This document shows positions 16,052 to 24,583 of a DNA stretch of 64,000 bases, in pieces (the stretch's first letter is position 1; each line of letters begins with the position of its first letter). The DNA comes from Nitrospira sp. CG24B. GTDB taxonomy: Bacteria; Nitrospirota; Nitrospiria; Nitrospirales; Nitrospiraceae. The stretch lies in NCBI GenBank assembly GCA_002869845.2, contig NEWS02000004.1:851954-915953 (forward strand), read 5' to 3'. The notes under the pieces are model-generated. The model worked only from the letters and a program-made list of their open reading frames with translations, was not told where the DNA came from and did not search any database. Made by a program: the position numbers and the translations under genes.

Positions 16052-17296
16052 CTAACTGATCTCCCACCACTTGCCGTCTTCTTTCTGTTCAACGCGATCA
16101 AAGAACTCCTTGAACCGCCCGGTCTCGAATGAGTGAATCGGCACGAGCATCTTGGGATTTATCGCTTGGGCGAAGGCTTGCAAATCCAATAGGGAGGCAT
16201 GACCGGAGGTATGGCAATGAGTCAGGGGAATGTGATGGCGCTCCAGCCATTCGAGAAACGGATACTGTTCTTTTCGCTTGAGATAGCCAGGCCATAACGA
16301 ATAGATCACGTGCGCACCCTTGAGGCACGCAGCCTTTTCCAAATCCCGGCTCATCGACGGGCGAAACAGCATGACTGAGCTGGATGCCTGCTCTGCCAGT
16401 TGCTCGGGATAGATGCGAGCGGCCTTGTAGCATTCAGCCAATGAGAATAGCTTCGCTTTGATGATCTGGCGTTTCTGTGACTGCGGAAGGAAGACCTTGA
16501 TGCCGTCCCAAGTGGCCTGTGGAAGTTTTGGATTTCCGGTGGCACGAAGGATCTCAGCCGTGTACATATCGATCATCAACTGCCGGCCGCTTTTCTTACA
16601 GGCTTTGAACATCGTGACAAACCGATCGATGTTCTGAGCCGAGGCCCAGACCAAGACCAGGCCTGGGGTTTGCCGTATCTGTTCAAGGAAACACGCTTCA
16701 AGTTCTCGTTCGGCAGGAAATTGCTTGGCAGCACTGACACGTCCGATAGTGGTGCCTTCCATAAGCAGAACATCGATATCTTCCGGCGGATTCTTTAGAA
16801 TCTGTTGGAAGATCCTTGCCTTCCGTCCATGTCCACGCAGATCTCCCGAATAGAAGACCCGCTGTCCGTCCGCTTCAATGAGGAGAGAATAGGCGTCGTA
16901 AGCAGAATGATCATTCAGGAAAGGCGTGAGCGTAAAAGGCCCGATCGAAAGCGGGACTCGATGTTCTAAATGACGAACTCGCTGAAACGCGACGCCGGCC
17001 GGAGTAAAGAAGCTTGCTGCCTTGAGGATTCGTTCGGCAGCGGCCCCCATGATCATTGGCGTGTCAGGCAAAAGATACTTCGCCAACCCATAATGATCCT
17101 GATGCGGGTGTGAGATGACGACCGCCAGTAATGATGACTCGCGTTCACGAAACCCTTTCACCTGGGGCAAGCTGGCCTCGGAATCTTCGGCTTCCAACGG
17201 AAGACCGACATCCAAGACGATGCGCTTGCCTCCAGATTCGATCTCAATGCAGGTGCCACCGACCTCCTGAGTTCCCCTATGAATGCATACCCGCAT
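16052..17296 (-). CDS. Metallo-beta-lactamase / beta-CASP RNase J-like hydrolase
   Basis: A 414-residue MBL-fold protein. The metal-binding motif H63-P-H65-Q-D67-H68 is intact, followed by NDHSAYDAYSLLI, FYSGDLRGHGRKA and LMEGTTIGR. The second half has beta-CASP features: VLVWASAQNIDRFVTMF, LFRPSMSRDLE, CHTSGHASLLDLQAF and the final LVPIHSFETGRF. These are typical of RNase J and related RNA- or DNA-cutting enzymes, though RNase J itself is longer (about 550) and has an extra C-terminal domain, missing here. It is the first gene of a unit with the PD-(D/E)XK-like gene 17 bases downstream. I infer a nucleic-acid nuclease; the substrate is unknown. Confidence 0.8.
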   Translation of the reverse strand: MRVCIHRGTQEVGGTCIEIESGGKRIVLDVGLPLEAEDSEASLPQVKGFRERESSLLAVVISHPHQDHYGLAKYLLPDTPMIMGAAAERILKAASFFTPAGVAFQRVRHLEHRVPLSIGPFTLTPFLNDHSAYDAYSLLIEADGQRVFYSGDLRGHGRKARIFQQILKNPPEDIDVLLMEGTTIGRVSAAKQFPAERELEACFLEQIRQTPGLVLVWASAQNIDRFVTMFKACKKSGRQLMIDMYTAEILRATGNPKLPQATWDGIKVFLPQSQKRQIIKAKLFSLAECYKAARIYPEQLAEQASSSVMLFRPSMSRDLEKAACLKGAHVIYSLWPGYLKRKEQYPFLEWLERHHIPLTHCHTSGHASLLDLQAFAQAINPKMLVPIHSFETGRFKEFFDRVEQKEDGKWWEIS

Positions 17297-17654
17297 GACA
17301 AGCCTGAGGTTACCATTGACGATAATAAAAGCTACTCTTAGCTATCTTTCGCCCCAAGCTGGTTGGAGCACCGATAGGCCTGGCGAAGTTGACGCTCGGA
17401 GGTGTCGGCGCATTCACTGGATTGTCAATTCGTCCCAATTTTGTGGGATGTTTGAATGCCTGTGGCTTCCTCGGTGGCCTACCAGCAACCAGCTGTCGTC
17501 CCGTAACCTATCCAGGATTCCGCTGACTTTCATGCATGTGGGATAGCTCATGCGCGGTGAAAAACCAATGCACATTGCGTCCTTTTCGAAGCTCCTCCGT
17601 CTATAGAGATGAGTGGCGGAATCATCCGCGGCTCTCTCAGAATGAGGTGCTCCC
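17297..17654. other. Divergent intergenic region
   Basis: About 360 bases between the beta-CASP gene and the ArsI/CadI-like gene, which point away from each other. No convincing gene, repeat or promoter pair can be named. An open frame at 17414-17695 overlaps the next gene and resembles nothing. Confidence 0.5.
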
Positions 17655-18098
17655 ATGCGTCCGCATATTTCACTTGATGTCCGTGATGTGTCCAAATCAG
17701 TCGCGTTCTACGAAAAGGTATTCGGGGTGAAGCCACAGAAACAGGTGGTCGACTATGCCAAGTTTGACCTAAAAACCCCAGCGCTGAACTTCTCGTTGGT
17801 GTCCTCAACCGGAGCGGTGAGTGCCGTGGATCACTTGGGGATCGAGGTCGAGACGGTCGAGGAGATTGCCGAATGGAAGGCCCGGTTGCAACATGAAGGG
17901 ATACTTGAACGAGTAGAGGATAACATCGCCTGTTGCTTCGCTCGACAAGATAAGCTTTGGTTTGCCGATCCAGACGGCAATGCGTGGGAAATCTTTACCG
18001 TCCATGAGCAGTTGGAAGTGACAGGACGACTCAGTCAAACAGGCTGTTGTGTGCCGAAGAAGGTCGGTGCTCATGAGCCTGCCACTTGCGGCGCCTGA
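17655..18098 (+). CDS. ArsI/CadI-family VOC protein
   Basis: A 147-residue vicinal-oxygen-chelate protein. It opens MRPHISLDVRDVSKSVAFYE with metal ligand His4, and has VDHLGIEVETVEE (His) and FADPDGNAWEIF (Glu), the three-ligand facial set of extradiol-type enzymes. The pair of adjacent cysteines in NIACCFARQDKLWF is the mark of ArsI/CadI proteins; in ArsI it binds the trivalent arsenical before C-As bond cleavage. More cysteines occur near the C-terminus (TGCCVPKK and the last residues). GAGG precedes the start. It is followed 46 bases later by a SigZ-type sigma factor gene, so both may be one metal- or metalloid-responsive unit. The natural substrate is not shown. Confidence 0.82.
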   Translation: MRPHISLDVRDVSKSVAFYEKVFGVKPQKQVVDYAKFDLKTPALNFSLVSSTGAVSAVDHLGIEVETVEEIAEWKARLQHEGILERVEDNIACCFARQDKLWFADPDGNAWEIFTVHEQLEVTGRLSQTGCCVPKKVGAHEPATCGA

Positions 18099-18143
18099 GT
18101 TGGAGCAGTACTGTATGTAAGGTTGATGCGAAAGGAGGCCATC

Positions 18144-18770
18144 ATGACAAAGACGACGGAAGAACTCTGGCAACTCGTTCATGATGGCCTCCGTGCCTTT
18201 ATCGCCAAGCGAGTGACCGATCAGGGGCATGTCGAGGATATTCTGCAGGACGTGTTCGTGCGTGTCCATCGGCAGATAGACTCTGTGAGCGATCCAGGCC
18301 GGTTGATGTCATGGATCTATCAAATCACGCGACATGCGATCATTGATCATTACCGGAAGCCAGGAAGACAGCGAGAGGTTCCAGCAGGGTTGAGTTCAGA
18401 ACTTGAAGTATTACGTGAATCGCCGGTAGTCTCAGAATTGATTTATGATGGCGATGCGGCTGAGCCTCGTGCAGAACTCGCTCATTGCCTTCGCCCCATG
18501 ATTGAACGACTCTCAAAAGACTATCGAGATGCGATCAACCTTGTAGAACTCGAGGGCCTGACACAGCAGGCTGCAGCCACACAGATGGGCGTTTCATTGT
18601 CTGGCATGAAGTCTCGGGTGCAACGGGGGCGCAAACAACTCAAACAGATGCTCGACGACTGCTGCCTGATCGAACTAGATCGCCGGAAAGGCGTCATTGA
18701 CTATCAGCAGCACAGAGCCGACTGCAATCTCTGTGGATCTGACCAAAAAACGCCAGAAATAGACTTCTGA
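18144..18770 (+). CDS. sigZ: ECF-type RNA polymerase sigma factor, SigZ-like
   Basis: A 208-residue extracytoplasmic-function sigma factor. The start at 18144 has a full AAAGGAGG eight bases upstream. Region 2 is clear (VEDILQDVFVRVHRQID, then RLMSWIYQITRHAIIDHYRK), and region 4 has LSKDYRDAINLVELEGLTQQ followed by AATQMGVSLSGMKSRVQRGR. The C-terminal CC pair in LDDCCLIELDRRKGVIDY, together with CNLCG, is typical of SigZ and may bind metal or sense thiols. No anti-sigma gene lies next to it, as is usual for SigZ. The upstream gene is ArsI/CadI-like. It converges on the haem peroxidase gene across a strong hairpin. Confidence 0.88.
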   Translation: MTKTTEELWQLVHDGLRAFIAKRVTDQGHVEDILQDVFVRVHRQIDSVSDPGRLMSWIYQITRHAIIDHYRKPGRQREVPAGLSSELEVLRESPVVSELIYDGDAAEPRAELAHCLRPMIERLSKDYRDAINLVELEGLTQQAAATQMGVSLSGMKSRVQRGRKQLKQMLDDCCLIELDRRKGVIDYQQHRADCNLCGSDQKTPEIDF

Positions 18771-18781
18771 AACTCTATGCC

Positions 18782-18810
18782 ATGGGTACCCTCTGAAAGA
18801 GGGTACCCAT
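18782..18810. terminator. Strong hairpin between convergent sigZ and peroxidase genes
   Basis: ATGGGTACCCTCT, a GAA loop, and AGAGGGTACCCAT form a perfect 13-base-pair stem. It begins 12 bases after the sigZ stop and lies 20 bases from the peroxidase stop. No long T-run follows on either side, but the stem alone suggests a bidirectional terminator or mRNA end. Confidence 0.6.
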
Positions 18811-18829
18811 CGATACCATCAGGCAAAAT

Positions 18830-20461
18830 CTATTGGAGCGGGTGAACGACGCCGGCGAAGGTCAGCAAATCGGTAATCTCGAAATCGCCGGACTTCGCCG
18901 ACGGCAAGGTCGGTTTCCAATTCTTGTCGACCACCAGGTAGGAGTCTTTATCGGCCTTGAGTAAGCCGATGAACACTTCCCCGACAATCCGGCTGCCAAC
19001 CGGTCCCAACCGCAAGCCTTGTTCAAGGACTTCTGCTTCTTTCAAGATGTAGTACCAGAGTGGGGTACTTTGGTCCATCTTGAAGGGAACCAGTTCTGCG
19101 AGTTGTGCGGGGGTGAGAACCTGGGCGCCCATGACTCGCGCGATCGCTTGTCCGGATGGAATACCGAAGTTCACATGGCGCATCAGATTGCGTGAAGCCA
19201 GAGACTGAACCCCGTCATTCGGTAAACCGGGAGCCGGACCGCGTGATCCCGGAAGAAGCATCAGGGGGGTTGACAGTTTGCTGTCGATCAGTTTGTTGGG
19301 TCGGAAGTTCACAGCGTCCAGCTTAAAGAAGGTCTGCCAGTCGACGAATCGACGGGGCGCCCGCTTGCCGCCGCGCGTGTCGTTGGGATCAGGATCGTTG
19401 GGATCGGCAGAATCATCGAAGAGGAAGCCGAAGAACTCGCTGCCCGGAGCCGCTCCGAAGTTGAGCCGATAGCTGGGACGAACTTGGGAATGACCGAATC
19501 GATAGGCCGCCACCGCGAATTCGACAGGGATCAGTGGCTCTCGCCTTGGGCTGCGGAACAGCGAATCTTGACTCCGATCATGGACTCTGTAGAAACGCGG
19601 ACCGTTCTTCAAGATTTCATCCACCCGATCCTGCCCGATGGTCAAAGGCAAGAACTCGTTAAGAATGATCCATTGATAGTGCCATTGAACCTGACGGCGT
19701 GCCTCTCTGAAAATCTCCTTAGCGGAACGATTGGCCTGTGCCGGATCGGCGCGCAACCGATCCACCACGGCATTGTGGAACTTCAGCATCGCCAGGTGAA
19801 ATTGACTAAGAACAACATTCTCGTCGTTCCGACTGTCCGCGATGATCGCATTGTTGTTCGGGTCACGGGGCAGATCGAACCGAACGACACCTTTTCGGGA
19901 AACTTGCTCCGAACCAGGAATAACCTCGACACGGAATTTGATGTCGCCGGAACTGATGTCGTACAGTTCAGGCGATCTGTCAGGGCCATCACCGTAGACG
20001 CTGTCGAGATCAAACTCGGCGCTGCGAAAATTCGTCGTCCGTCTGGGTTGAGTTTGTTCCAGCAGTGGAGCCTTTAAGGCGAGAGTGAGATCGTGGTCCA
20101 GGAACTGCCCGAAGAATGTCACCCCGGCCGTCATGTTCGGATTGTTGGGATTGTTCAGGCTTAAGTTCGGATCTGTAATCGACAAGATCGGATCGTTTAA
20201 GTTGTCCTTGGCATCGAGGCCCCCTTCTTTCACGCCAAGCTTTTTCGCTTCTTCTCTGGACTCATCGGTCTGCGGAGCAAAGGACGGGAGCCCGGGAAAC
20301 ATACGGCTGAAGACATCATCTGGAAAACGCGGACGAGTAGGTTTTGTGACGTGCAAATTGTTTCGTTCTGACAGATCCTCGGCTGCAATAACTAGTTCGG
20401 TCGTGCCGGCGATCAGACCGGCAAGACCGAGTACCACGACGCATATTGCTCGAGCGTGCAT
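18830..20461 (-). CDS. Exported animal-type haem peroxidase
   Basis: A 543-residue peroxidase of the animal (peroxidase-cyclooxygenase) superfamily with a signal peptide (VVVLGLAGLIAGTTELVIAA). Core haem residues are visible: the distal His in FFGQFLDHDLTL near residue 122, the catalytic Arg candidate in IIADSRNDENVVLSQFHLAM, and the proximal His in YRFGHSQVRPSY near residue 320. SQFHLAMLKFHNAVVDRL is the typical helix after the Arg. Such bacterial enzymes oxidise halides or organic donors with hydrogen peroxide; the donor is unknown here. GAGGAGG precedes the ATG. A low-complexity Asp/Pro segment (DDSADPNDPDPNDTRGG) lies in a loop. It is monocistronic. Confidence 0.9.
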   Translation of the reverse strand: MHARAICVVVLGLAGLIAGTTELVIAAEDLSERNNLHVTKPTRPRFPDDVFSRMFPGLPSFAPQTDESREEAKKLGVKEGGLDAKDNLNDPILSITDPNLSLNNPNNPNMTAGVTFFGQFLDHDLTLALKAPLLEQTQPRRTTNFRSAEFDLDSVYGDGPDRSPELYDISSGDIKFRVEVIPGSEQVSRKGVVRFDLPRDPNNNAIIADSRNDENVVLSQFHLAMLKFHNAVVDRLRADPAQANRSAKEIFREARRQVQWHYQWIILNEFLPLTIGQDRVDEILKNGPRFYRVHDRSQDSLFRSPRREPLIPVEFAVAAYRFGHSQVRPSYRLNFGAAPGSEFFGFLFDDSADPNDPDPNDTRGGKRAPRRFVDWQTFFKLDAVNFRPNKLIDSKLSTPLMLLPGSRGPAPGLPNDGVQSLASRNLMRHVNFGIPSGQAIARVMGAQVLTPAQLAELVPFKMDQSTPLWYYILKEAEVLEQGLRLGPVGSRIVGEVFIGLLKADKDSYLVVDKNWKPTLPSAKSGDFEITDLLTFAGVVHPLQ

Positions 20462-20790
20462 TAAAACTCCTCCTCTAGTTGAATTCTGCGCCTGTTCTCA
20501 GGCCAGACGGGAACATGAACAATGTGGTAAAGCGATGGCCATCGCGGTTGACACGTTCGATATCAGCAAGAGTCAAAAGCAAAAGTCAGGCCGCCATGAC
20601 CAACGAACAAATCGCATGTGAATAGGGCATATCGCGATATATGCGTTCTCACGCAAATTGTATTTCCGTAGTAACGTGCCAACGTAGGCTGAATCCTTCG
20701 AATGAAGCATCCTGCAGCTCAGACCTCTTCTGACTACAGGTGTTACTCTGTAGGGACAATGATGTGCGGTCTCGGACTCTTAGGCGCTTG
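20462..20790. other. Divergent intergenic region
   Basis: About 330 bases between the peroxidase gene and the flavoprotein gene. Open frames here overlap by chance. I see neither a clear sigma-70 promoter nor a sigma-54 site with correct spacing; a GG/GC pair near 20495 is one base too far apart. Confidence 0.5.
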
Positions 20791-22029
20791 ATGCCAACGA
20801 TCGTCATTATCGGCGGAGGTCCTGCCGGACTGATGGCGGCGGAAGCAGCCGCGACTGCAGGCGCACAGGTTGAGCTCTACGATGCTATGCCGTCGGTGGG
20901 GAGAAAGTTTCTGCTGGCGGGAAAGGGCGGGTTGAATCTCACGCATTCGGAACCGATTGACCTCTTTCTTTCTCGCTATGGCCGCCAACGCGCATTCATC
21001 GAGCCTGCGATTCGATCATTTCCCCCAAGTGCCGTGCGGGATTGGGCTCGCAAGCTTGGTGTGGAAACATTCGTTGGCACGTCCGGACGGATCTTTCCGA
21101 GTGATCTGAAAGCGGCCCCGCTCTTACGCGCCTGGCTGCGACGGTTGCGACAAGCCGGAGTACAGTTCCATGTCAGACATCGATGGCACGGGTGGGATGC
21201 AGAGGGCAGGTTGCGGTTCACCACTCCACAAGGGCTTGTTCATGCTCATGCCGACGCTGTGGTATTGGCGTTGGGCGGTGGCAGTTGGCCGCACCTCGGC
21301 TCCGACGCCGCATGGACTCAGATTCTGGCTGAGCACAAAGTACTGATCGCTCCGCTAAAGCCGGCCAATTGTGGATTTGACGTACGGTGGAGCGAGCACT
21401 TTCGGACGAAGTTTGCCGGACAGCCAGTGAAGACCGTCGAAGTCACCGCGAAGACCGTGGACGGGATTATGATCTGCCAACGAGGAGAGTTTGTCGTCAC
21501 GGAGACCGGTGTGGAAGGAGGCGTTATCTATACGGTCTCAAACCATGTTCGCGATGCCATCGCCACAGAAGGAACGGCCGCACTGTGGCTCGATCTCGCC
21601 CCGGATCGATCGCTGCAGCAACTCACAAAGGATCTTTCAAAGTCACGCGGGAAACGGACGCTGGCGACGCATCTCACACGGTGCGCCGGTGTCGCGGGAG
21701 TCAAAGCCGGTCTCTTGCGTGAAGTGGTGTCCAAAGAAGTGTTGGGGGACTCTACTCGCCTGGCCTCAGCCATCAAATCCATCCCGCTCACACTCATGGC
21801 GCCTCGACCACTGGCAGAAGCCATCAGCACGGCCGGCGGTGTCTCGTTCGACGCGCTTGATGGCAACTTGATGCTGCACGCATTGCCTGGTGTCTTTTGC
21901 GCGGGCGAAATGTTGGATTGGGAAGCGCCGACCGGAGGATATCTGCTCACTGGTTGCATGGCGACCGGACAGCTCGTCGGGACCGCAGCAGCCGCGTGGG
22001 CTCACGCACATCCTGCGAAGCCTACGTGA
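20791..22029 (+). CDS. FAD-dependent oxidoreductase of the HI0933/BaiN type (TIGR03862-like)
   Basis: A flavoprotein of 412 residues. The ATG at 20791 is chosen because AGG lies eight bases upstream and the FAD-binding strand starts at once (PTIVIIGGGPAGLMAAEAAA). Further motifs are VGRKFLLAGKGGLNLTHSEP, VGTSGRIFPSDLKAAPLLRA, ALGGGSWPHLGSDAAWTQIL and the C-terminal FAD-contact region AGEMLDWEAPTGGYLLTGCM. The GKGGLNLTH motif and total layout fit the HI0933-like family and particularly the TIGR03862 subgroup. Members are flavin reductases of mostly unknown substrate. It converges with the lipoprotein gene, sharing a hairpin. Confidence 0.85.
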   Translation: MPTIVIIGGGPAGLMAAEAAATAGAQVELYDAMPSVGRKFLLAGKGGLNLTHSEPIDLFLSRYGRQRAFIEPAIRSFPPSAVRDWARKLGVETFVGTSGRIFPSDLKAAPLLRAWLRRLRQAGVQFHVRHRWHGWDAEGRLRFTTPQGLVHAHADAVVLALGGGSWPHLGSDAAWTQILAEHKVLIAPLKPANCGFDVRWSEHFRTKFAGQPVKTVEVTAKTVDGIMICQRGEFVVTETGVEGGVIYTVSNHVRDAIATEGTAALWLDLAPDRSLQQLTKDLSKSRGKRTLATHLTRCAGVAGVKAGLLREVVSKEVLGDSTRLASAIKSIPLTLMAPRPLAEAISTAGGVSFDALDGNLMLHALPGVFCAGEMLDWEAPTGGYLLTGCMATGQLVGTAAAAWAHAHPAKPT

Positions 22030-22050
22030 GATATCATCCTTCTTCAGTCA

Positions 22051-22074
22051 GGCGTGATGCGTCCGCATCACGCC
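22051..22074. terminator. Hairpin shared by convergent genes
   Basis: GGCGTGATGC, GTCC, GCATCACGCC form a ten-base-pair stem with a four-base loop. It starts 22 bases after the flavoprotein stop and includes the stop codon of the opposite lipoprotein gene. T-runs are poor. Confidence 0.5.
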
Positions 22075-22781
22075 AATAACCAGTTCCAGATTTTGGAAAG
22101 CCAGCTGGTGATCATTTCGATCCAGGAGTCGATTATCGATGGTGGATCAATCTTCACGGAGGGTGATGGTGCCGCAGGTTTGAGAGGAGCGAGACTCGGC
22201 GGGAAGGGGGCAGCTTGTGCAACCTGTGTCAGTTGGGTATTCTGAGCATGTACGACTGAAGATATGGACTCTTCAGAGATAACCGGCTCGGGTATGACGA
22301 GTTTCTCTCTTTCCGAATCCACCGTCACAGATGCTTGCGGCCGTTCTATTTTCTCCTTGTACTGAGCAACCTTGGTTTGCAAGGAGACGCTCTCTTGCCG
22401 AATATCCACGATCCTACGCGCCAGCTGCCAACTCTGATTCATCAAGGTCGCCACCTGTGTCTTCAGCGACGCGAGTGCATCCTCCGCTCGCTGTCTCATA
22501 ATCGGCAACTGTTCTTCTTCTCGCTGAATCGTACCCCGCAGTTCAGACATGGCGGCATCTTCACGTCGGTTCGAAGCCTGTAGTCCCGCGATCTCCTGAT
22601 CCAGCTCCCTGACGTCTCCGCGTACCGCTTCCAAAGCTTGAGTCTGTTCCAGCGTCTCCGACTTGACTTTTTCGTACGTACGCCGACTGACACAGCCGAC
22701 TTCCAAGAGCACAACTGCGGCGAGCACACAGAAGACAATTCGTTGAACGGCTAGGGACCTGGTGCCGGTAGGACGTGTCAT
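22068..22781 (-). CDS. Coiled-coil lipoprotein of unknown function
   Basis: A 237-residue protein. The start at 22781 (MTRPTGTRSL) is supported by GAGG upstream. A hydrophobic signal (VFCVLAAVVLLEVGC) ends in a lipobox with Cys, so the mature protein should be lipid-anchored. A long coiled coil follows, with segments such as LEAVRGDVRELDQEIAGLQA and IQREEEQLPIMRQRAEDALA, then a Pro-rich linker. The last 25 residues (IIDSWIEMITSWLSKIWNWL) form an unusual Trp-rich amphipathic or membrane-associating helix. This layout suggests an envelope spacer protein. No family recognised; the neighbours do not help. Confidence 0.7.
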   Translation of the reverse strand: MTRPTGTRSLAVQRIVFCVLAAVVLLEVGCVSRRTYEKVKSETLEQTQALEAVRGDVRELDQEIAGLQASNRREDAAMSELRGTIQREEEQLPIMRQRAEDALASLKTQVATLMNQSWQLARRIVDIRQESVSLQTKVAQYKEKIERPQASVTVDSEREKLVIPEPVISEESISSVVHAQNTQLTQVAQAAPFPPSLAPLKPAAPSPSVKIDPPSIIDSWIEMITSWLSKIWNWLLA

Positions 22782-22955
22782 AAGCGATGCCTCATGGGTT
22801 AGCCAAACTGCAACCCGTGCAACCAAGTTTGCAGTCGGTCCGGTGAGTAGCTACGCGTAAGATGTACACAGTTGATGGCCATCCGTCAACCATGCTCACT
22901 CCCTCTTCGACGCACGCTTGGATAACCAGTCGGAGTGTGCGTACTATGGGCCATC

Positions 22956-23558
22956 ATGTCGTCTGATGCGGCCATGTCCATTCGGCTCCCCCCAGAGTGT
23001 GAGACCGCTCTCTTGGAGCGTTTTCTCAAGGCTGAGGCCATGGCGCTGTGGACCGTACGGTCAGCACGCTTACAGGATGTGCCTCCCAACGTTTATACCT
23101 TTCTCCGAAAACATGAGGAGGATGAGCAGCAGCATCTGGCACAATTTGAAACCATGATCGGACGTCAGCCGCGTGAACGGGAACGGCTTCCGTCTGTGCC
23201 ACGACAATGGCCGGCCCTGGCTGTTCAGATCTATGGCTATGAGTCATTGGGTTTAGAATTCGCGAGGTTGCTTCTGCCGCTACGACCGGACCTCTCCTCG
23301 ATTCTGGAAGACGAGGTCGTGCACGTAGGGTTCTTTGAGGATGAGGTGCACCGTATCCTGAGAGGGAAGGGCGAGTCTGCGGAACAGGCACGGATCTCTG
23401 CCCGTGCGTGGTGGCGGAAACTACCCCGAACCGTCCATCGGTATTTGGAAGCGCCGGTGCTTGAGACGTTTAGACTGAGACTGGCGACTCAGATTCTCAC
23501 AGCAGTCGAACAACGATTCATCGGAAGTGGACTTCTGAAGGGCGGGACGGCCCCCTGA
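22956..23558 (+). CDS. Ferritin-like diiron-fold protein
   Basis: A helical protein of about 200 residues. Diiron-type ligands can be traced over a four-helix bundle: Glu in FLKAEAMALW, Glu-x-x-His in KHEEDEQQHLAQF, Glu in YGYESLGLEFA, and Glu-x-x-His in LEDEVVHVGFFEDEVHRIL. This matches the ferritin-like / rubrerythrin superfamily, perhaps the group with DUF455-like or tRNA-hydroxylase-like members. The last 50 residues are basic and helical. Several ATG codons (22935, 22956, 22974) are possible starts. It converges tightly on accA, with six bases between stops. Confidence 0.65.
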   Translation: MSSDAAMSIRLPPECETALLERFLKAEAMALWTVRSARLQDVPPNVYTFLRKHEEDEQQHLAQFETMIGRQPRERERLPSVPRQWPALAVQIYGYESLGLEFARLLLPLRPDLSSILEDEVVHVGFFEDEVHRILRGKGESAEQARISARAWWRKLPRTVHRYLEAPVLETFRLRLATQILTAVEQRFIGSGLLKGGTAP

Positions 23559-23564
23559 AGGAAA

Positions 23565-24536
23565 TCAGGCTTGGCCCGAGAGTAGTCCGGTGACGGCTCC
23601 CATCTTGCGGTACTTCTGCTCCCGCCGTGCAAGAAGTTGCTCGACAGGCAGATCAAGCAGATCAAACAATTGGTTCGTCAGCGCTTTTCCAACCAGGTCG
23701 CAGACGGCTCGCGGCTCGCGATGCGCACCACCCACCGGTTCAGGAACAATCGTGTCGATCACGCCAAGCTCAAACAGGTCGTTGGCAGTCATTTTCAATG
23801 CGGCGGCGGCATCGGGAATCTTTTCCGGGTTGTCCCAAAGAATCGCGGCACAGCCTTCAGGTGAAATGACCGAATAGACCGAATGTTCCAGCATCAAGAC
23901 ACGGTCGGCAACGCCGAGAGCTAGAGCCCCTCCGCTGCCCCCTTCACCGATAACCACAGCAATAATCGGCACGCTCAAGCGAGACATGACAAACAAATTG
24001 CGAGCGATGGCTTCAGCTTGCCCACGCTCCTCGGCACCGATACCGGGATAGGCACCGGGCGTATCGATAAAAGTCATGATCGGGCGGTTGAACTTTTCCG
24101 CCATCCTCATGAGGCGAAGGGCCTTCCGATACCCTTCAGGGTTGGGCATGCCGAAGTTCCGTTGCATGCGCTCTTTAAGGGTTTTGCCTTTTTGATGACC
24201 GATAATCATCACCGGTCGGTCGTTGAATCGGGCAAATCCTCCCACGATGGCCCGATCGTCTCCAAACAGACGATCGCCGTGCAGCTCAAGGAAATCTCGC
24301 GTCAACTCGTTGATATAGTCCAGCGTGCTCGGGCGTTGAGGGTGGCGGGCCAGCTGCGTTCGTTGCCAGGGGGTCAGATTTTTGTAGAGATCGTGTTCTA
24401 CTTGCGCGAGTTTGGTGCGAAGCTTCCGCATGTCGTTCTGTGAAGACGACTTGCCGTTGGTGGCCGCAGCGGATAGCTTTTCGATCTTCTCTTCGATCTC
24501 ACGAATCGGCTTTTCAAATTCAAGGTAGTCGCGCAT
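23565..24536 (-). CDS. accA: Acetyl-CoA carboxylase carboxyltransferase subunit alpha
   Basis: The alpha subunit of the carboxyltransferase that makes malonyl-CoA for fatty-acid synthesis; it works with AccD, not in this window. At 323 residues it has the usual length. Clear family motifs are LEFEKPIREIEEKIEKLS at the N-terminus, PQRPSTLDYINELTRDFLEL, HGDRLFGDDRAIVGGFARF, TPGAYPGIGAEERGQAEAIA, GEGGSGGALALGVADRVLML and SVISPEGCAAILW. The gene lies 47 bases downstream of dnaE on the same strand, an arrangement known in many bacteria, so it is probably co-transcribed with it. Confidence 0.97.
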   Translation of the reverse strand: MRDYLEFEKPIREIEEKIEKLSAAATNGKSSSQNDMRKLRTKLAQVEHDLYKNLTPWQRTQLARHPQRPSTLDYINELTRDFLELHGDRLFGDDRAIVGGFARFNDRPVMIIGHQKGKTLKERMQRNFGMPNPEGYRKALRLMRMAEKFNRPIMTFIDTPGAYPGIGAEERGQAEAIARNLFVMSRLSVPIIAVVIGEGGSGGALALGVADRVLMLEHSVYSVISPEGCAAILWDNPEKIPDAAAALKMTANDLFELGVIDTIVPEPVGGAHREPRAVCDLVGKALTNQLFDLLDLPVEQLLARREQKYRKMGAVTGLLSGQA

Positions 24537-24583
24537 AGCCTCAATTCCGTAGAATAATCAGCCAACCGGCCCAACTCAGATCG

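Noticed and set aside
20485-20510. Possible sigma-54 site upstream of the peroxidase
   Set aside because: GG and GC are 11 bases apart, not 10, and the flanking consensus is absent.
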